A stretch of DNA of 64,000 bases, taken from positions 62,001 through 126,000 of the forward strand of contig OZ244919.1 in the NCBI GenBank assembly GCA_965221845.1, in the 5' to 3' direction. The DNA comes from JAJEFO01 sp965221845 (lineage in GTDB: Bacteria; Pseudomonadota; Alphaproteobacteria; Rhodobacterales; Rhodobacteraceae). Below, piece by piece: positions 36,070-44,876 of the stretch; position 1 is the stretch's first letter, and every line of letters begins with the position of its first letter. The notes below the pieces were generated by a model that was given only the letters and a program-made list of their open reading frames with translations, was not told the DNA's origin and ran no database searches. The translations under genes and the position numbers were made by a program.

Positions 36070-36153
36070 GGCCGCTCATTGCCTCGGTGCGTCCGCAAGG
36101 CGCAAGGCATCTGCTCGCTGCGCGCGGACACGCGCGTCTCGCGCGATGTGCGG

Positions 36154-37029
36154 CTAATTGACGAGCGCCTTGACATAACGTGCGATGGCGAGACGGTCAC
36201 CGGGCGGAAGCCTGCCCATCGCTGCGACGACCTCGGCCATCTCGCCGCCGGCGCTGTCGAAGTCCGGCGTGAAGCCGGTTTCCAGGTAGTAGGCGATGTC
36301 CTCCAGGCTCCAGTCCGCGGCGCTTTGCAGCAGCCCCGGAATCCGTCCCTCTCCGGAAGGGTGCGGCGCGCCTTCCATCCAGGCCGACGCGATGCCTCCT
36401 CCGAGAGCGTTCCTTGGCGTGTGGCACTCCGCGCAGTGGCCCAAGGCTTCCACAAGGTACCGCCCGCGCTCAAGCTCCGGCGTGCCGGCGGGGCGCACCC
36501 ATGCCGAATCGAGGAACAGGGCTTTCCAGGGACCGAGCGCTGCGCGAATTCCGAACGGAAAGCGCAGCTCGTGAGGCTGGCTCGCCACGGGCACGGCGGG
36601 CAGCGTCTGCATGAACGCCCAGAGGTCCATGACGTCCTGCTCATGCATCCGGGCATAGGACGTGTAGGGAAACGCCGGGTAGTAGTGCCGGCCCGCGGGC
36701 GACGTGCCATGGAGCATCGCGGAGGCGAATTCGGCTGCCTGCCAGCCGCCAATCCCGTGGATCGGGTCGGAGGAGATGTTTGGCGCGACGAAGGTGCCGA
36801 ACCGCGTCGCGAAGCGTCGTCCCCCGGGAAGCGACACATCGTCGTCGCCCGCTCCGGCCTTGTGGCAGGAGGCGCATCCACCCGCCCAGAACACCGCCTC
36901 CCCCCGAGCCGCATCGCCATGGAGCGACGCGAACCTCGACGGATCAACAGCGGCCGGACGGGTCAGCCAAAGTGACGCCGCAAGGCAGAGCGCGCCGAGA
37001 AGGGACAGGCGCGTCAGGGCGCGCCTCAT
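36154..37029 (-). CDS. Diheme cytochrome c
   Basis: This 291-residue periplasmic electron carrier has two c-type heme sites, CASCHK near residue 52 and CAECHT near residue 200. Methionines that could ligand the irons follow (for example in FASAMLHGTSPAG and the C-terminal EVVAAMGRLPPGD). An N-terminal hydrophobic segment (LTRLSLLGALCLAASLWL) is a signal peptide or membrane anchor. The layout resembles the cytochrome subunits of periplasmic alcohol, aldehyde or sorbosone dehydrogenases. It lies 45 bases downstream of the cytochrome c' gene and is probably co-transcribed with it. Confidence 0.92.
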   Translation of the reverse strand: MRRALTRLSLLGALCLAASLWLTRPAAVDPSRFASLHGDAARGEAVFWAGGCASCHKAGAGDDDVSLPGGRRFATRFGTFVAPNISSDPIHGIGGWQAAEFASAMLHGTSPAGRHYYPAFPYTSYARMHEQDVMDLWAFMQTLPAVPVASQPHELRFPFGIRAALGPWKALFLDSAWVRPAGTPELERGRYLVEALGHCAECHTPRNALGGGIASAWMEGAPHPSGEGRIPGLLQSAADWSLEDIAYYLETGFTPDFDSAGGEMAEVVAAMGRLPPGDRLAIARYVKALVN

Positions 37030-37074
37030 TGCCTTCCTCCCCCGGGACAGGCCGTTCCCCGGATCCCGTCGGCC

Positions 37075-37542
37075 TCAGCGCTCGCGATAGTTTCTGTGGC
37101 AGGCGCCGCAAGCGCCGCCGACATCGCGCATTGCGCCGGCCAGGGAGTCCCGGCCCCCTCCGGCCGCTGCCGCGAGCCGGCCTGCGGCCTCGGCCATCTG
37201 AACGCCGATTTCCGCAAAGCGCGATCCGTCCTGCCAGATCGCGGGCGGAGCCTTGGTCGCATTGCCAAGCTCCGCAGAGGACGTGCCCGGCGCCCAGTAG
37301 GCATCCTGGTCCATCGTCGCGAGCGCCAGAAGGTTGTTGGCGGCGGACTGCGCCGCACCTGCATCGTATCCGGCCTGTCCCTTCACCATTGCTCCCAACG
37401 CGTCGAGGTAGAACGCGTAGAGCTTCATGTGCGCCTGTCGGGCGCTTGCGGGACCGCTTTCATGCCCGTCTGCAAGTGCCGGCGCCATTCCCAGCGATGC
37501 CATCGCCGTTGCGGCGAGGGCGAAGCGTCTCACGGATTTCAT
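37075..37542 (-). CDS. Cytochrome c' (class II cytochrome c)
   Basis: This 155-residue periplasmic cytochrome has a signal peptide (MKSVRRFALAATAMASLGMAPALA, cleavage before DGHE), a helical body, and a single heme site CGACHRNYRE at the very C-terminus, the class II arrangement. Cytochromes c' bind nitric oxide and may protect against it; low-spin relatives (c556) carry electrons. The start at 37542 gives a normal signal peptide, whereas the longer frame adds an arginine-rich tail. It is first in a probable operon with the diheme cytochrome. Confidence 0.92.
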   Translation of the reverse strand: MKSVRRFALAATAMASLGMAPALADGHESGPASARQAHMKLYAFYLDALGAMVKGQAGYDAGAAQSAANNLLALATMDQDAYWAPGTSSAELGNATKAPPAIWQDGSRFAEIGVQMAEAAGRLAAAAGGGRDSLAGAMRDVGGACGACHRNYRER

Positions 37543-37829
37543 TTTGCCTCCTTGGCCATGCAAGTGCCGATGCGCCCGGACGGTAACGGAAGACTCGCGG
37601 AATGCCAACGCTTCCGGCCCGTTCCGGTCGCCGGAAGTGGCCGGAAGGCCGTGTTCCGGGCGGATTCCGGGGGCGTCCGGCGGCCATGGGCCGACGCGGG
37701 CGCCGTTTTCCGGCGCCGGGTGATTCGTCGTGGCGATGTCCGGCGGCTTTCCGGCGGCGCCGGGACGCGGCGGGCTCCGGGCCGGGTCAGGGCCCTGATG
37801 GCCTGGCCGCGGCCCGGCTGCATGCGCCG

Positions 37830-38410
37830 CCGGGTTCCGGCGAGGCTCCCGGCCCCGCCGCGGCTGGCGAAGACCGCCGCGAGCGCGATGCTGTCGGGCC
37901 GGCGCGGTCCGCCGGGCCGGTGCCGGTGCGCGTCAGGCAGGCGTCCTCGCCGAAGGCGCAGTCCCTCCGGCGGCGGTTCATGCCCTCCACCGCCCGGTGC
38001 CCGCGGTTGAGCGCCGGCAGCTCCTCCGGCGACGCCTTCTCCGCGCCGGGCGAGGTGACCAGGCATTCGGTCCCGGCGTGGTCCCTCCCGCCCGTGCCGG
38101 CGTCGCGGGCGGTTTTCCCCAGCGGCTCCCGGCAGCGGGTGACGCGGGCGACCCGGCGGACGCCGGGATGGCTGGCCAGGCCCTTCGGCGGGGTCGTGAC
38201 GCGGATTGAGCGCCGCTCCAGCCGGCCGTGGACCTTGTCCAGGCCCTCCGCGAAGCCGCCCGCGGCGTCCCTCTCCCGGTCGGTGGCGCCGGGGATGCCG
38301 AGGGTCTCCGGGGCGTGCCCCTGCCGGCCAGGACATGGTCCGCGCCGCAGCGTTCCGTGACCGTCCCTGCGGTCCTTCGCGTCGTGTGAAGCGCGTCGAG
38401 GGCGATCACC
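37830..38410 (-). pseudogene. ISAs1-family transposase relic
   Basis: Read leftward, MIALDALHTTRRTAGTVTERCGADHVLAG is the typical core of ISAs1 (H-repeat) transposases. In another frame it is followed by LDKVHGRLERRSIRVTTPPKGL ... LPALNRGHRAVEGMNRRRRDCAFGEDACLTRTGTGP, which matches the family's C-terminus. The N-terminal third is missing, and at least one frameshift occurs near 38310-38330. It joins an IS630 fragment on the right. Confidence 0.8.
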
Positions 38411-38476
38411 CTGCCGCGGACGCCGGTGCGCGTCCCGGGAGGTCGTGGTCGACGAGGGCCACGGTCTCGTGGTGGC

Positions 38477-38590
38477 CGTAAGCGCCACCAGCCGGTCGGC
38501 CAGAAGCTGCAGTGTCCACTGCGCCTGACCCTCGGGCGGCGCCGAACAGGCCGGCATCGTCAGCCTGGCCTCGCCCTCCCCCATCCGCGA
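38477..38590 (-). pseudogene. IS630-family transposase fragment
   Basis: The 36-residue stretch LTMPACSAPPEGQAQWTLQLLADRLVAL matches the linker between the helix-turn-helix and catalytic domains of IS630 transposases (usual form LACSDPPEGRARWTLRLLADKLVEL). Nothing else of the protein remains. Its reading frame runs directly into the ISAs1 relic, showing an insertion or deletion junction near 38450. Confidence 0.7.
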
Positions 38591-38743
38591 TGCGCGGCAT
38601 CATTCCCCGCCAGGAGGCGCGCGGCCAGGCCTTTCGCCGAAAGATGCCTCTCGCATGAAGGCCGTGTGCGCCAGGCCTTGACCGCGCATCGCTGCTTCAC
38701 TACCGAATTCGCCGTCAGGACTGACGCGCAGGGGAACCGATCG

Positions 38744-39736
38744 ATGGTGATCGCGCCATATCCGGCAGGGCGCTTCCGGCGCACGCGGCGGCACGAGGCG
38801 CTCAGGCGGCTTGTCCGCGGGAGCGCGCTTTCCGCCGGCGACCTGATCTGGCCCGTGTTCGTGCGTGATGGCGATGACGCCGAATCGCCCGTGCCCGCAA
38901 TGCCGGGCGTCTCGCGGCTGACGGTGGACAGGCTGGTCAGGTCCGCGCGCGAAGCCGCCGGCATGGGCATTCCGGCGATTTGCCTTTTCCCCTGCATAGA
39001 CAGTTCCCTGAAGACGGAGCGGTGCGAGGAGGCGTGGAATCCGGACAACCTGTCGAACCGCGCCACGCGCGCCGTCAAGGAAGCGGTGCCGGAGATCGCC
39101 GTCATGACCGACGTGGCGCTGGACCCCTACAACGTCAACGGCCATGACGGCATCGTGCGTGACGGCGAGATCGTGAACGACGAAAGCGTGGAAGCCCTTG
39201 TCCGCATGGCGGTCGCTCAGGCGGAGGCCGGCGCCGACGTGCTCGGGCCGTCCGACATGATGGACGGGCGCATCGGGGCGATCCGCCAGGCGCTGGAAGA
39301 CGCCGGCCACCGGAACACATGCATCCTGAGCTACTCGGCGAAGTACGCGAGCGCCTTCTACGGTCCGTTCCGGGACGCGGTCGGCGCGTCGGGACTGCTT
39401 GTCGGCGACAAGAGGACCTATCAGCTCGACCCGTGCAACTCGGACGAGGCGCTGCGCCTGATCGAACGTGACCTCTCCGAGGGCGCGGACATGGTGATGG
39501 TCAAGCCGGGGCTGCCGTATCTCGACATCTGCCGCCGATCGTCCGAGGCGTTCGGAGCGCCCGTCTTCGCCTATCAGGTTTCCGGCGAATACGCGATGAT
39601 CAAGGCCGCTGCGGAGAAGGGCTGGATCGACGGCGGCGAGGTCATGATGGAGAGCCTTGCCGCCTTCAAGCGGGCGGGCTGCGCCGGCGTCCTGACCTAC
39701 TTTGCCATGGATGCCGCGCGGGCGCTGGCCCGGTGA
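38744..39736 (+). CDS. hemB: Porphobilinogen synthase (delta-aminolevulinate dehydratase)
   Basis: HemB joins two molecules of 5-aminolevulinate to make porphobilinogen, the second step of tetrapyrrole synthesis. The 330-residue protein has both Schiff-base lysines, K200 in YSAKYASAFYGPFRDAV and K254 in MVMVKPGLPYLD. The metal-site region reads DVALDPYNVNGHDG, with no cysteine cluster, so the enzyme is of the zinc-independent type known from Rhodobacter and relatives. I chose the ATG at 38744 because the upstream frame passes through IS debris. Confidence 0.96.
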   Translation: MVIAPYPAGRFRRTRRHEALRRLVRGSALSAGDLIWPVFVRDGDDAESPVPAMPGVSRLTVDRLVRSAREAAGMGIPAICLFPCIDSSLKTERCEEAWNPDNLSNRATRAVKEAVPEIAVMTDVALDPYNVNGHDGIVRDGEIVNDESVEALVRMAVAQAEAGADVLGPSDMMDGRIGAIRQALEDAGHRNTCILSYSAKYASAFYGPFRDAVGASGLLVGDKRTYQLDPCNSDEALRLIERDLSEGADMVMVKPGLPYLDICRRSSEAFGAPVFAYQVSGEYAMIKAAAEKGWIDGGEVMMESLAAFKRAGCAGVLTYFAMDAARALAR

Positions 39737-39925
39737 CTTGCCCGCGATGCAGGCGCGGGACCCCGGGAGTCTCGGGCGCCGCGCGCCCGCGACGGGCGGA
39801 AGCCGGCAGGGCGTGCCGGCGGGCGGCACGGAATCCCCCGGGCGCACGAGGGGGCGGGCCCGTCCCGGTCGGCGCGCCTGCAGATTCATCTTGCCCCTCC
39901 AGACGGGAATGCGGATAGACCCCTC

Positions 39926-40687
39926 ATGCTCAAGGCCCGTGTCATACCCTGCCTGGACGTGGCCGACGGCCGGGTCGTCAAGGGCGTGAACTTCGTCGAT
40001 CTCGTCGACGCGGGGAACCCGGTCGAGGCGGCAACCGCCTACGATGCGGCCGGCGCCGACGAGCTCTGCTTTCTCGACATACATGCGACGCGGGAAAATC
40101 GCGGCACGATGCACGACCTCGCGACTCGAACCGCCGAAAACTGCTTCATGCCCTTCACGGTGGGCGGCGGCGTCCGAACGGTCGAGGACGTCCGCGCACT
40201 CCTGCTGGCTGGAGCGGACAAGGTCTCGTTCAATTCCGCGGCCGTGGCGGATCCCGACCTGGTGGCGCGGGCGGCGGAAAGGTTCGGCTCGCAGTGCATC
40301 GTCGTTGCGATCGACGCAAAGTCGACGCGACCGGGCAAGTGGGAAATCTTCACGCATGGGGGGCGGCGCCCGACCGGGACTGACGCCGTCGCGTTCGCGC
40401 AGGCCGTCGAAGCCAAAGGCGCAGGCGAGATCCTGCTCACCTCCATGGACCGGGACGGGACGCGTTCAGGCTTTGACATCCCCTTGACCCGCGCGGTTGC
40501 GGACGCCGTGTCGGTCCCTGTGATCGCATCCGGCGGCGCGGGCGAGCTGGATCACCTGGTCGAAGCCTTGACCGAAGGCAGGGCCAATGCGGTCCTGGCC
40601 GCATCGATCTTCCACTTCGGCGAGTTCTCGATCGCGGAGGCAAAGGCGCACATGTCGGCAAAGGGCGTCTCGGTGAGGCTGACATGA
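39926..40687 (+). CDS. hisF: Imidazole glycerol phosphate synthase, cyclase subunit
   Basis: HisF is the (beta/alpha)8-barrel subunit that, with the glutaminase HisH, makes imidazole glycerol phosphate and AICAR in histidine synthesis. The 253-residue protein has the catalytic aspartates D11 (CLDVADG) and D130 (VAIDAKS) and the phosphate-binding motifs GGGVRT and ASGGAG. Its stop codon overlaps the start of hisE (ATGA). hisH and hisA are not in the window, so only the tail of a usual his cluster is seen. Confidence 0.97.
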   Translation: MLKARVIPCLDVADGRVVKGVNFVDLVDAGNPVEAATAYDAAGADELCFLDIHATRENRGTMHDLATRTAENCFMPFTVGGGVRTVEDVRALLLAGADKVSFNSAAVADPDLVARAAERFGSQCIVVAIDAKSTRPGKWEIFTHGGRRPTGTDAVAFAQAVEAKGAGEILLTSMDRDGTRSGFDIPLTRAVADAVSVPVIASGGAGELDHLVEALTEGRANAVLAASIFHFGEFSIAEAKAHMSAKGVSVRLT

Positions 40688-41001
40688 CCGGCGTCCTGGA
40701 CCGGCTTGCCAGGACGATCGCCGAAAGGAAGGCGGCCGATCCGAGGGAATCCTGGACTGCGCAGCTTCTGGCGGCCGGCCCGGAGAGGGTCGCCAGGAAA
40801 TTCGGGGAGGAATCCGTCGAAGCCGTCATCGAAGCGGTGCGGGGCGACCGCGAAAGGCTTGCCGCGGAGGCGGCGGACGTCATCTATCACCTTCTTGTCA
40901 TGCTGGCGTCGCGCGACGTCGCGCTTGACGAGGTCCTCAAGGTTCTGGAGGAGCGCGACGGCAATTCGGGGCTTGCCGAAAGGGCGGCGCGCGGCAAGTG
41001 A
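40684..41001 (+). CDS. hisE: Phosphoribosyl-ATP pyrophosphatase
   Basis: HisE hydrolyses phosphoribosyl-ATP to phosphoribosyl-AMP, the second step of histidine synthesis. The 105-residue protein has the all-alpha MazG-like metal site EESVEAVIEAV and EAADVIYHLLVML. It is a stand-alone HisE rather than a HisI-HisE fusion, as usual in alphaproteobacteria, and is translationally coupled to hisF by a four-base overlap. Confidence 0.96.
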   Translation: MTGVLDRLARTIAERKAADPRESWTAQLLAAGPERVARKFGEESVEAVIEAVRGDRERLAAEAADVIYHLLVMLASRDVALDEVLKVLEERDGNSGLAERAARGK

Positions 41002-41143
41002 CCTTCGGGGACCTGCCGCACCTCGTGCCAGGCCGTTCCCCGAAGGCGCTCGAGTCCACGGGCCGATCTCCCGTCCGGGCATCCGTCAAGGGGCTTCGCC
41101 CCCCCCCTTGCATGCTTCGGGCCGCAAGGCGGCGGCCGGCCGA

Positions 41144-41623
41144 TCATTGCGGCGGCATTCCCGTCGTCCGGGCGCCGCACCCGTAAAGATCTTCCGCGCG
41201 GCGCTCGAACGCCTGCACAACGCGCTGCGTCACTTCATTGAAAAAGAGCCGGGCGGTGGTCTGCAGGAGCCTGTTGCGGAGCTCGAAGTCGACATGGAAG
41301 CGCACGTCGGAGCCGCCATCGCTGGCATCCGCGAACCTCCAGTCCGACTTCATGCGCCGAAACGGGCCGTCAAGATACTCGGTGTCGATCCTCCTTGCGT
41401 CCGGCCAGAGCGTCACGCGGCTGCAGAACCTCTCGCTGAACACCTTGAAGGTCACCACGAGATCGGCGAGCATCACGACGTGGTCGCCGTGCCGGCGCCT
41501 CTCGCGGACGCGGGCCGCGCCGGTCCACGGAATGAACTCCGGGTAGCGCTCCACGTCCGCCACGAGATCGTACATCTGCCCGGCGCTGTATGGAACGTGG
41601 CGGCTTTCGGAATGGGCGGGCAT
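41144..41623 (-). CDS. COQ10/RatA-family START-domain protein
   Basis: This 159-residue single-domain protein resembles COQ10, a coenzyme-Q-binding START protein, and bacterial RatA. It begins with the family pattern HVPYSAGQMYDLVADVERYPEFIPWTGAARV and continues with VTFKVFSERFCSRVTLWPDARRIDTEYLDGPFRRMKSDWRF, ending with the amphipathic helix VTQRVVQAFERRAEDLYG. It probably supports respiratory quinone handling. The gene is divergent from hpt with only 44 bases between. Confidence 0.9.
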   Translation of the reverse strand: MPAHSESRHVPYSAGQMYDLVADVERYPEFIPWTGAARVRERRRHGDHVVMLADLVVTFKVFSERFCSRVTLWPDARRIDTEYLDGPFRRMKSDWRFADASDGGSDVRFHVDFELRNRLLQTTARLFFNEVTQRVVQAFERRAEDLYGCGARTTGMPPQ

Positions 41624-41667
41624 GTGCTCGGGTCTGGAACTGTCCTTCCCCTTACGTGTAGGGAGCG

Positions 41668-42258
41668 ATGACGGGGGTCAAGGGGAGACTCGTTGTGGAA
41701 ACACCTTATGCGATCGTCGAGCTGATCTCGGCAAGGACCATCGCGTCTCGCGTCGAGGAGCTGGCCCGCGACATCCAGGCCGCGTTTCGTGGCACCGACA
41801 AGCTTATAATGGTGGGACTGCTGCGCGGCTCGTTCGTGCTCATTGCCGATCTCGTGCGCGAGCTTGACATGAACGTCGAGGTCGACTTCCTCGAAGTCTC
41901 CTCCTACGGGAACGCGATGGTTTCCAGCCGCGAGGTGCGGATCCTCAAGGATCTGAGGGGCGAAATCGAGGGCGAAGACGTTCTTGTCGTAGAGGACATC
42001 GTGGACACGGGATACACGCTGAGCCATGTCGTGAGGTTCCTGCAGGCGCGAAATCCGCGACGGCTCGAAACGATCGCGCTTCTCGACAAGCCGTCCCGCC
42101 GCGAAGTCGACATCTGCGCCACCTGGATCGGCTTCGAGATCCCCGACGAGTTCGTTGTCGGCTACGGCATCGACTACGCGCAGAGAAACAGGAACCTTCC
42201 CTACATCGGGCGCGTCTGCCATGACGGCCCGTGCGGCGCCGGCGACGCGGCGGCGTGA
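41668..42258 (+). CDS. hpt: Hypoxanthine phosphoribosyltransferase
   Basis: Hpt salvages hypoxanthine (and often guanine) to the nucleotide using PRPP. The 196-residue protein has the PRPP-binding motif VLVVEDIVDTGYTL, the active-site loop VGLLRGSFVLIADLV, and the C-terminal IPDEFVVGYGIDYAQRNRNLPYIG typical of bacterial HPRTs. A shorter GTG start at 41692 (VVETPYAIVEL) is possible. It is transcribed away from the START-domain gene. Confidence 0.95.
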   Translation: MTGVKGRLVVETPYAIVELISARTIASRVEELARDIQAAFRGTDKLIMVGLLRGSFVLIADLVRELDMNVEVDFLEVSSYGNAMVSSREVRILKDLRGEIEGEDVLVVEDIVDTGYTLSHVVRFLQARNPRRLETIALLDKPSRREVDICATWIGFEIPDEFVVGYGIDYAQRNRNLPYIGRVCHDGPCGAGDAAA

Positions 42259-42845
42259 AGGCCGCCGCAGGACGAACGCGCTCCCACAACGCCCCGCTTT
42301 CCAGCATGACTCCCATGGCGGGTCGCCGCAAGGCGAATTGCGGTTTTCGCCGTGCGCTGGAATCAGTCGACACTTTCCGGACCGGATCGGAAGATCGCTC
42401 CTGATCCGGCGGATTCCGCGAAAATCCGGCTCACGGACCTTTCCTCGGCCGCAGGGCTTGCCGGCGTTCCCGGCGCGGGATCCCGGGGCGTGGCAGGGCG
42501 CTCCCGAGGGCTGGTTTCAAGCCCCATCCCCCGTGCGACGCGGAAAGGAGAACTCAGATGACGGGCCTGCAGCACGGGAACCCGGTTGCCGGCATCCGCC
42601 ACACGGCTTGCGGCTGGCCGGCACGGTTCCCGGCCTGGCGACATGCGGACCGGCGCCAGGGCTGTCGGGTGGTGGCCCGGTCTGAAAATCCCGTACCGTT
42701 CCAGGTGCCGGTTGAACTCGCGTTCGGCGGTGCCCATGGCATGGAAGCAGTTGCGGGTGCACCCGGATGCCGGAAAGCCCGGAACGCAAGCGACGACAAC
42801 CTATGCGCAGGTGGCGCGAACCGCCTCGGCCGTGTCCGCCTGCAT
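42259..42845. other. Non-coding region after hpt; probable IS607 right end
   Basis: No gene is recognised. The part next to tnpB (about 42560-42845) is where the guide (omega) RNA and right end of a TnpB-bearing element would lie, since that RNA normally overlaps and extends past the 3' end of tnpB. The boundary is not visible, because IS607 elements have no terminal repeats or target duplication. Confidence 0.4.
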
Positions 42846-43946
42846 TTATTCCGCAACGAGCGCAACATTGTCGCCCGCCGCCCGGAAACGGCCCAGGTTG
42901 CCGTAGAGCGCGCGCAGCATGATGCCCCGTGCGCCGTTGATGTCCCGGTCGACGACGATGCAGCCGTCCGAAACCGTCTTCGCGCCGCCCAGGTTCCCGT
43001 TCACGAAGCCGTCCCATGAGCGTGTCCTGCTCGTGTAAGCTTCGTTGCAGATCACCCGGCGCTTGCCGTACCTGCGGCACATCCACTCCAGCTTCTGCCG
43101 GAAACGGTGGTGCGCAAGCCCGGGCATGGACCGAACCGTCCCCGTCCTGATCTTCCGGCCGCCGTCCCTCGCCACCATCCCTTTCGTCCTGAAGGACGGA
43201 AGGATGATCACGTCGAACGACCGCACGGGATCGTAGGCCACCCGCCGGTGCAGGTCGTCGACCAGGTTCCGGACGCGGATGAACAGTCTGTCGATGCGGT
43301 TCTGGAAGTGGCGCTTCCACTCTTCATGCTTCGCCTTCGCGCGTCGCCCGATCAGGCGGTCAAGCGTCAGGAGAAGGGGAAAGATCCTGTCGGAATGAAA
43401 GCGGTCTCCATAGCTGGCGGCGTGGTTCACCGAGTATGCGGTCACGAAGGTCCGCACGCCGGGGTCGAGGGCCACGACGGAGCGGACTTGGGTTTCGTCC
43501 TGCCCTACCGTGACGATGTGCTTCCGGGCGCAGATGAACCACTGCCCCCGCTCAAGCACGATGGTCGTGAGCTTCCCCCAGGCCTCGTCGGGCATGGGTT
43601 CCGCCAGGTCGAGGTTCCGCGCGACGAACGCGCCGGACAGCTTCTGGACGACAATGCGCTGTCGTATGTCCTTGATGCTGCGGAAGGAAAGGCGGCATTC
43701 CCCGCCCGCCTTCCGCTTCCTGATCACGGCGTCGCGTGCCCTGAACGCCGCGTTGACCGCCTCGTCGCAGTCGGCGGAACGAAACGTGCCGCCACGCTCC
43801 CTGACCTCCGGGCGCACGAAGTCGCGGACCGTGGCGCGGAGCGCGGTCTGCTTCAGGTCCGGCCCCTTCGGGTCCAAGCGGCCCGTGTCGGCTTCCCGGA
43901 AGCATGCGATGGCAAGGTTGTAGGCCCGGCGCTGCTGGCGGACCAT
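42846..43946 (-). CDS. tnpB: IS607 TnpB RNA-guided nuclease homologue, zinc finger degraded
   Basis: TnpB proteins are RuvC-type nucleases guided by an RNA from the element's right end. The RuvC residues are preserved in VVALDPGVRTFVTAYS (D), RRVICNEAYTSRT (E) and IVVDRDINGARGI (D). The C4 zinc ribbon between the last two has been lost: the stretch after TSRT reads RSWDGFVNGNLGGAKTVSDGC, with only one of four cysteines. The N-terminus is also short: codons for KIRVYPKTRP lie just upstream in another frame, so an indel near 43955-43965 has removed the native start. The 366-residue form from 43946 may therefore be inactive. Confidence 0.85.
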   Translation of the reverse strand: MVRQQRRAYNLAIACFREADTGRLDPKGPDLKQTALRATVRDFVRPEVRERGGTFRSADCDEAVNAAFRARDAVIRKRKAGGECRLSFRSIKDIRQRIVVQKLSGAFVARNLDLAEPMPDEAWGKLTTIVLERGQWFICARKHIVTVGQDETQVRSVVALDPGVRTFVTAYSVNHAASYGDRFHSDRIFPLLLTLDRLIGRRAKAKHEEWKRHFQNRIDRLFIRVRNLVDDLHRRVAYDPVRSFDVIILPSFRTKGMVARDGGRKIRTGTVRSMPGLAHHRFRQKLEWMCRRYGKRRVICNEAYTSRTRSWDGFVNGNLGGAKTVSDGCIVVDRDINGARGIMLRALYGNLGRFRAAGDNVALVAE

Positions 43947-44512
43947 CTCATGCAGCAGGTCTGGTCTTCGGGTAGACCCTGATCTTTCCTGTGCCTTTGA
44001 CCGGAACGCTTGCCGTGGTGGGAGTTACAGAAGGAAGTGATATACGCAACGAGGCACCGCACGTCGAACGGGTCGGAGAGATCGTCCTCTTCCAGAAGCT
44101 CGATGCGTCCTCCCGAAAGTTCGATGACGTGCCTGATGAGCGGGTAACCCGATCGGGTGATGCGGTCCGATGTGGCAGCCACCACATGGACTGCCTCTCC
44201 GCGCAAAGCCCGTTCCAGTAGGGCGACAAAGCCCCGTCGCCTGAAATTGAATCCGGATCCAACGTCACGGACAACGTGGCCGTCGGGATATCGGTCGCGC
44301 AGGAGTCGCTCCTGGGTGTCAAGGGATGACCCCTGCCTGGCGCCCGACACGCGGGCGTAGAGGATGGTGGCGGGACCGACAGGAACCCAGACCCTGTAAT
44401 GCCCTCCGGGTGTCCGCTCGAACCGGTGATATCGCCCTCCCCCAATCCAGCGCCGGACAGTCTGCGTGGTGACCTTCTCACGTCCCGCAAGGCCTGTCGT
44501 TGTCATCCACAT
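43853..44512 (-). CDS. tnpA: IS607 TnpA serine recombinase
   Basis: This 219-residue IS607-type recombinase has an N-terminal MerR-like DNA-binding domain (EKVTTQTVRRWIGGGRYHRFERTPGGHYRV). A small-serine-recombinase catalytic domain follows, with the active serine in ILYARVSGARQGSSLDTQERLL and DRITRSGYPLI further on. Homologues usually end soon after the SFCNxHxGKRS motif, seen here at about residue 155; this frame runs on another 50 codons over tnpB, so the same indel that damages tnpB may have removed the native stop. Confidence 0.88.
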   Translation of the reverse strand: MWMTTTGLAGREKVTTQTVRRWIGGGRYHRFERTPGGHYRVWVPVGPATILYARVSGARQGSSLDTQERLLRDRYPDGHVVRDVGSGFNFRRRGFVALLERALRGEAVHVVAATSDRITRSGYPLIRHVIELSGGRIELLEEDDLSDPFDVRCLVAYITSFCNSHHGKRSGQRHRKDQGLPEDQTCCMRWSASSAGPTTLPSHASGKPTRAAWTRRGRT

Positions 44513-44515
44513 GCC

Positions 44516-44554
44516 GCAACATAAATCAGGAAGGGCTCAAGCCCTGAATGTTGC
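44516..44554. promoter_or_regulatory. Nested palindromes just upstream of tnpA
   Basis: GCAACAT (44516-44522) and ATGTTGC (44548-44554) flank an inner palindrome AGGGCTCAAGCCCT (44532-44545). The block begins four bases outside the tnpA start codon. It could be the TnpA binding or recombination site at the element's left end, or an operator. Confidence 0.55.
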
Positions 44555-44842
44555 GCCTGTTGCCTAAAAGTGAAGCAGACGCCGCGAACGCCGGTAGCGC
44601 GTTGTGAAAACGCCGCAGCCGGGACAGGTCTGCAGAGCGCCTCACGCCGTCCGACCAAGGTCATCCCAGGCTGGTTTTTCTTGACAGTGAACCGCTACAT
44701 CGGCGCGGAAACCAGGAAAACGAATCGCCTTTGAAGCCGGAAGGAAGCCGTTCCGGTGTCCGGACGGCCGCCTCTGACGGGGAACCGGCCAAAACCAGCC
44801 ACCCTGGATACCCGATCCGGCCCCCAAACGACACGTTCACCA

Positions 44843-44871
44843 TTGCGATGCTGACAGCATGTGTGTACAGT
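44843..44871 (+). promoter_or_regulatory. Candidate promoter and operator for brnTA
   Basis: TTGCGA (44843-44848) and TACAGT (44866-44871) are separated by 17 bases. The palindrome ATGCTG-A-CAGCAT (44848-44860) lies in the spacer, where an autorepressor such as BrnA would bind. The start codon at 44877 would be at or next to the transcription start, so the toxin mRNA may be leaderless; no ribosome-binding site is seen. Confidence 0.5.
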
Positions 44872-44876
44872 GTGCC

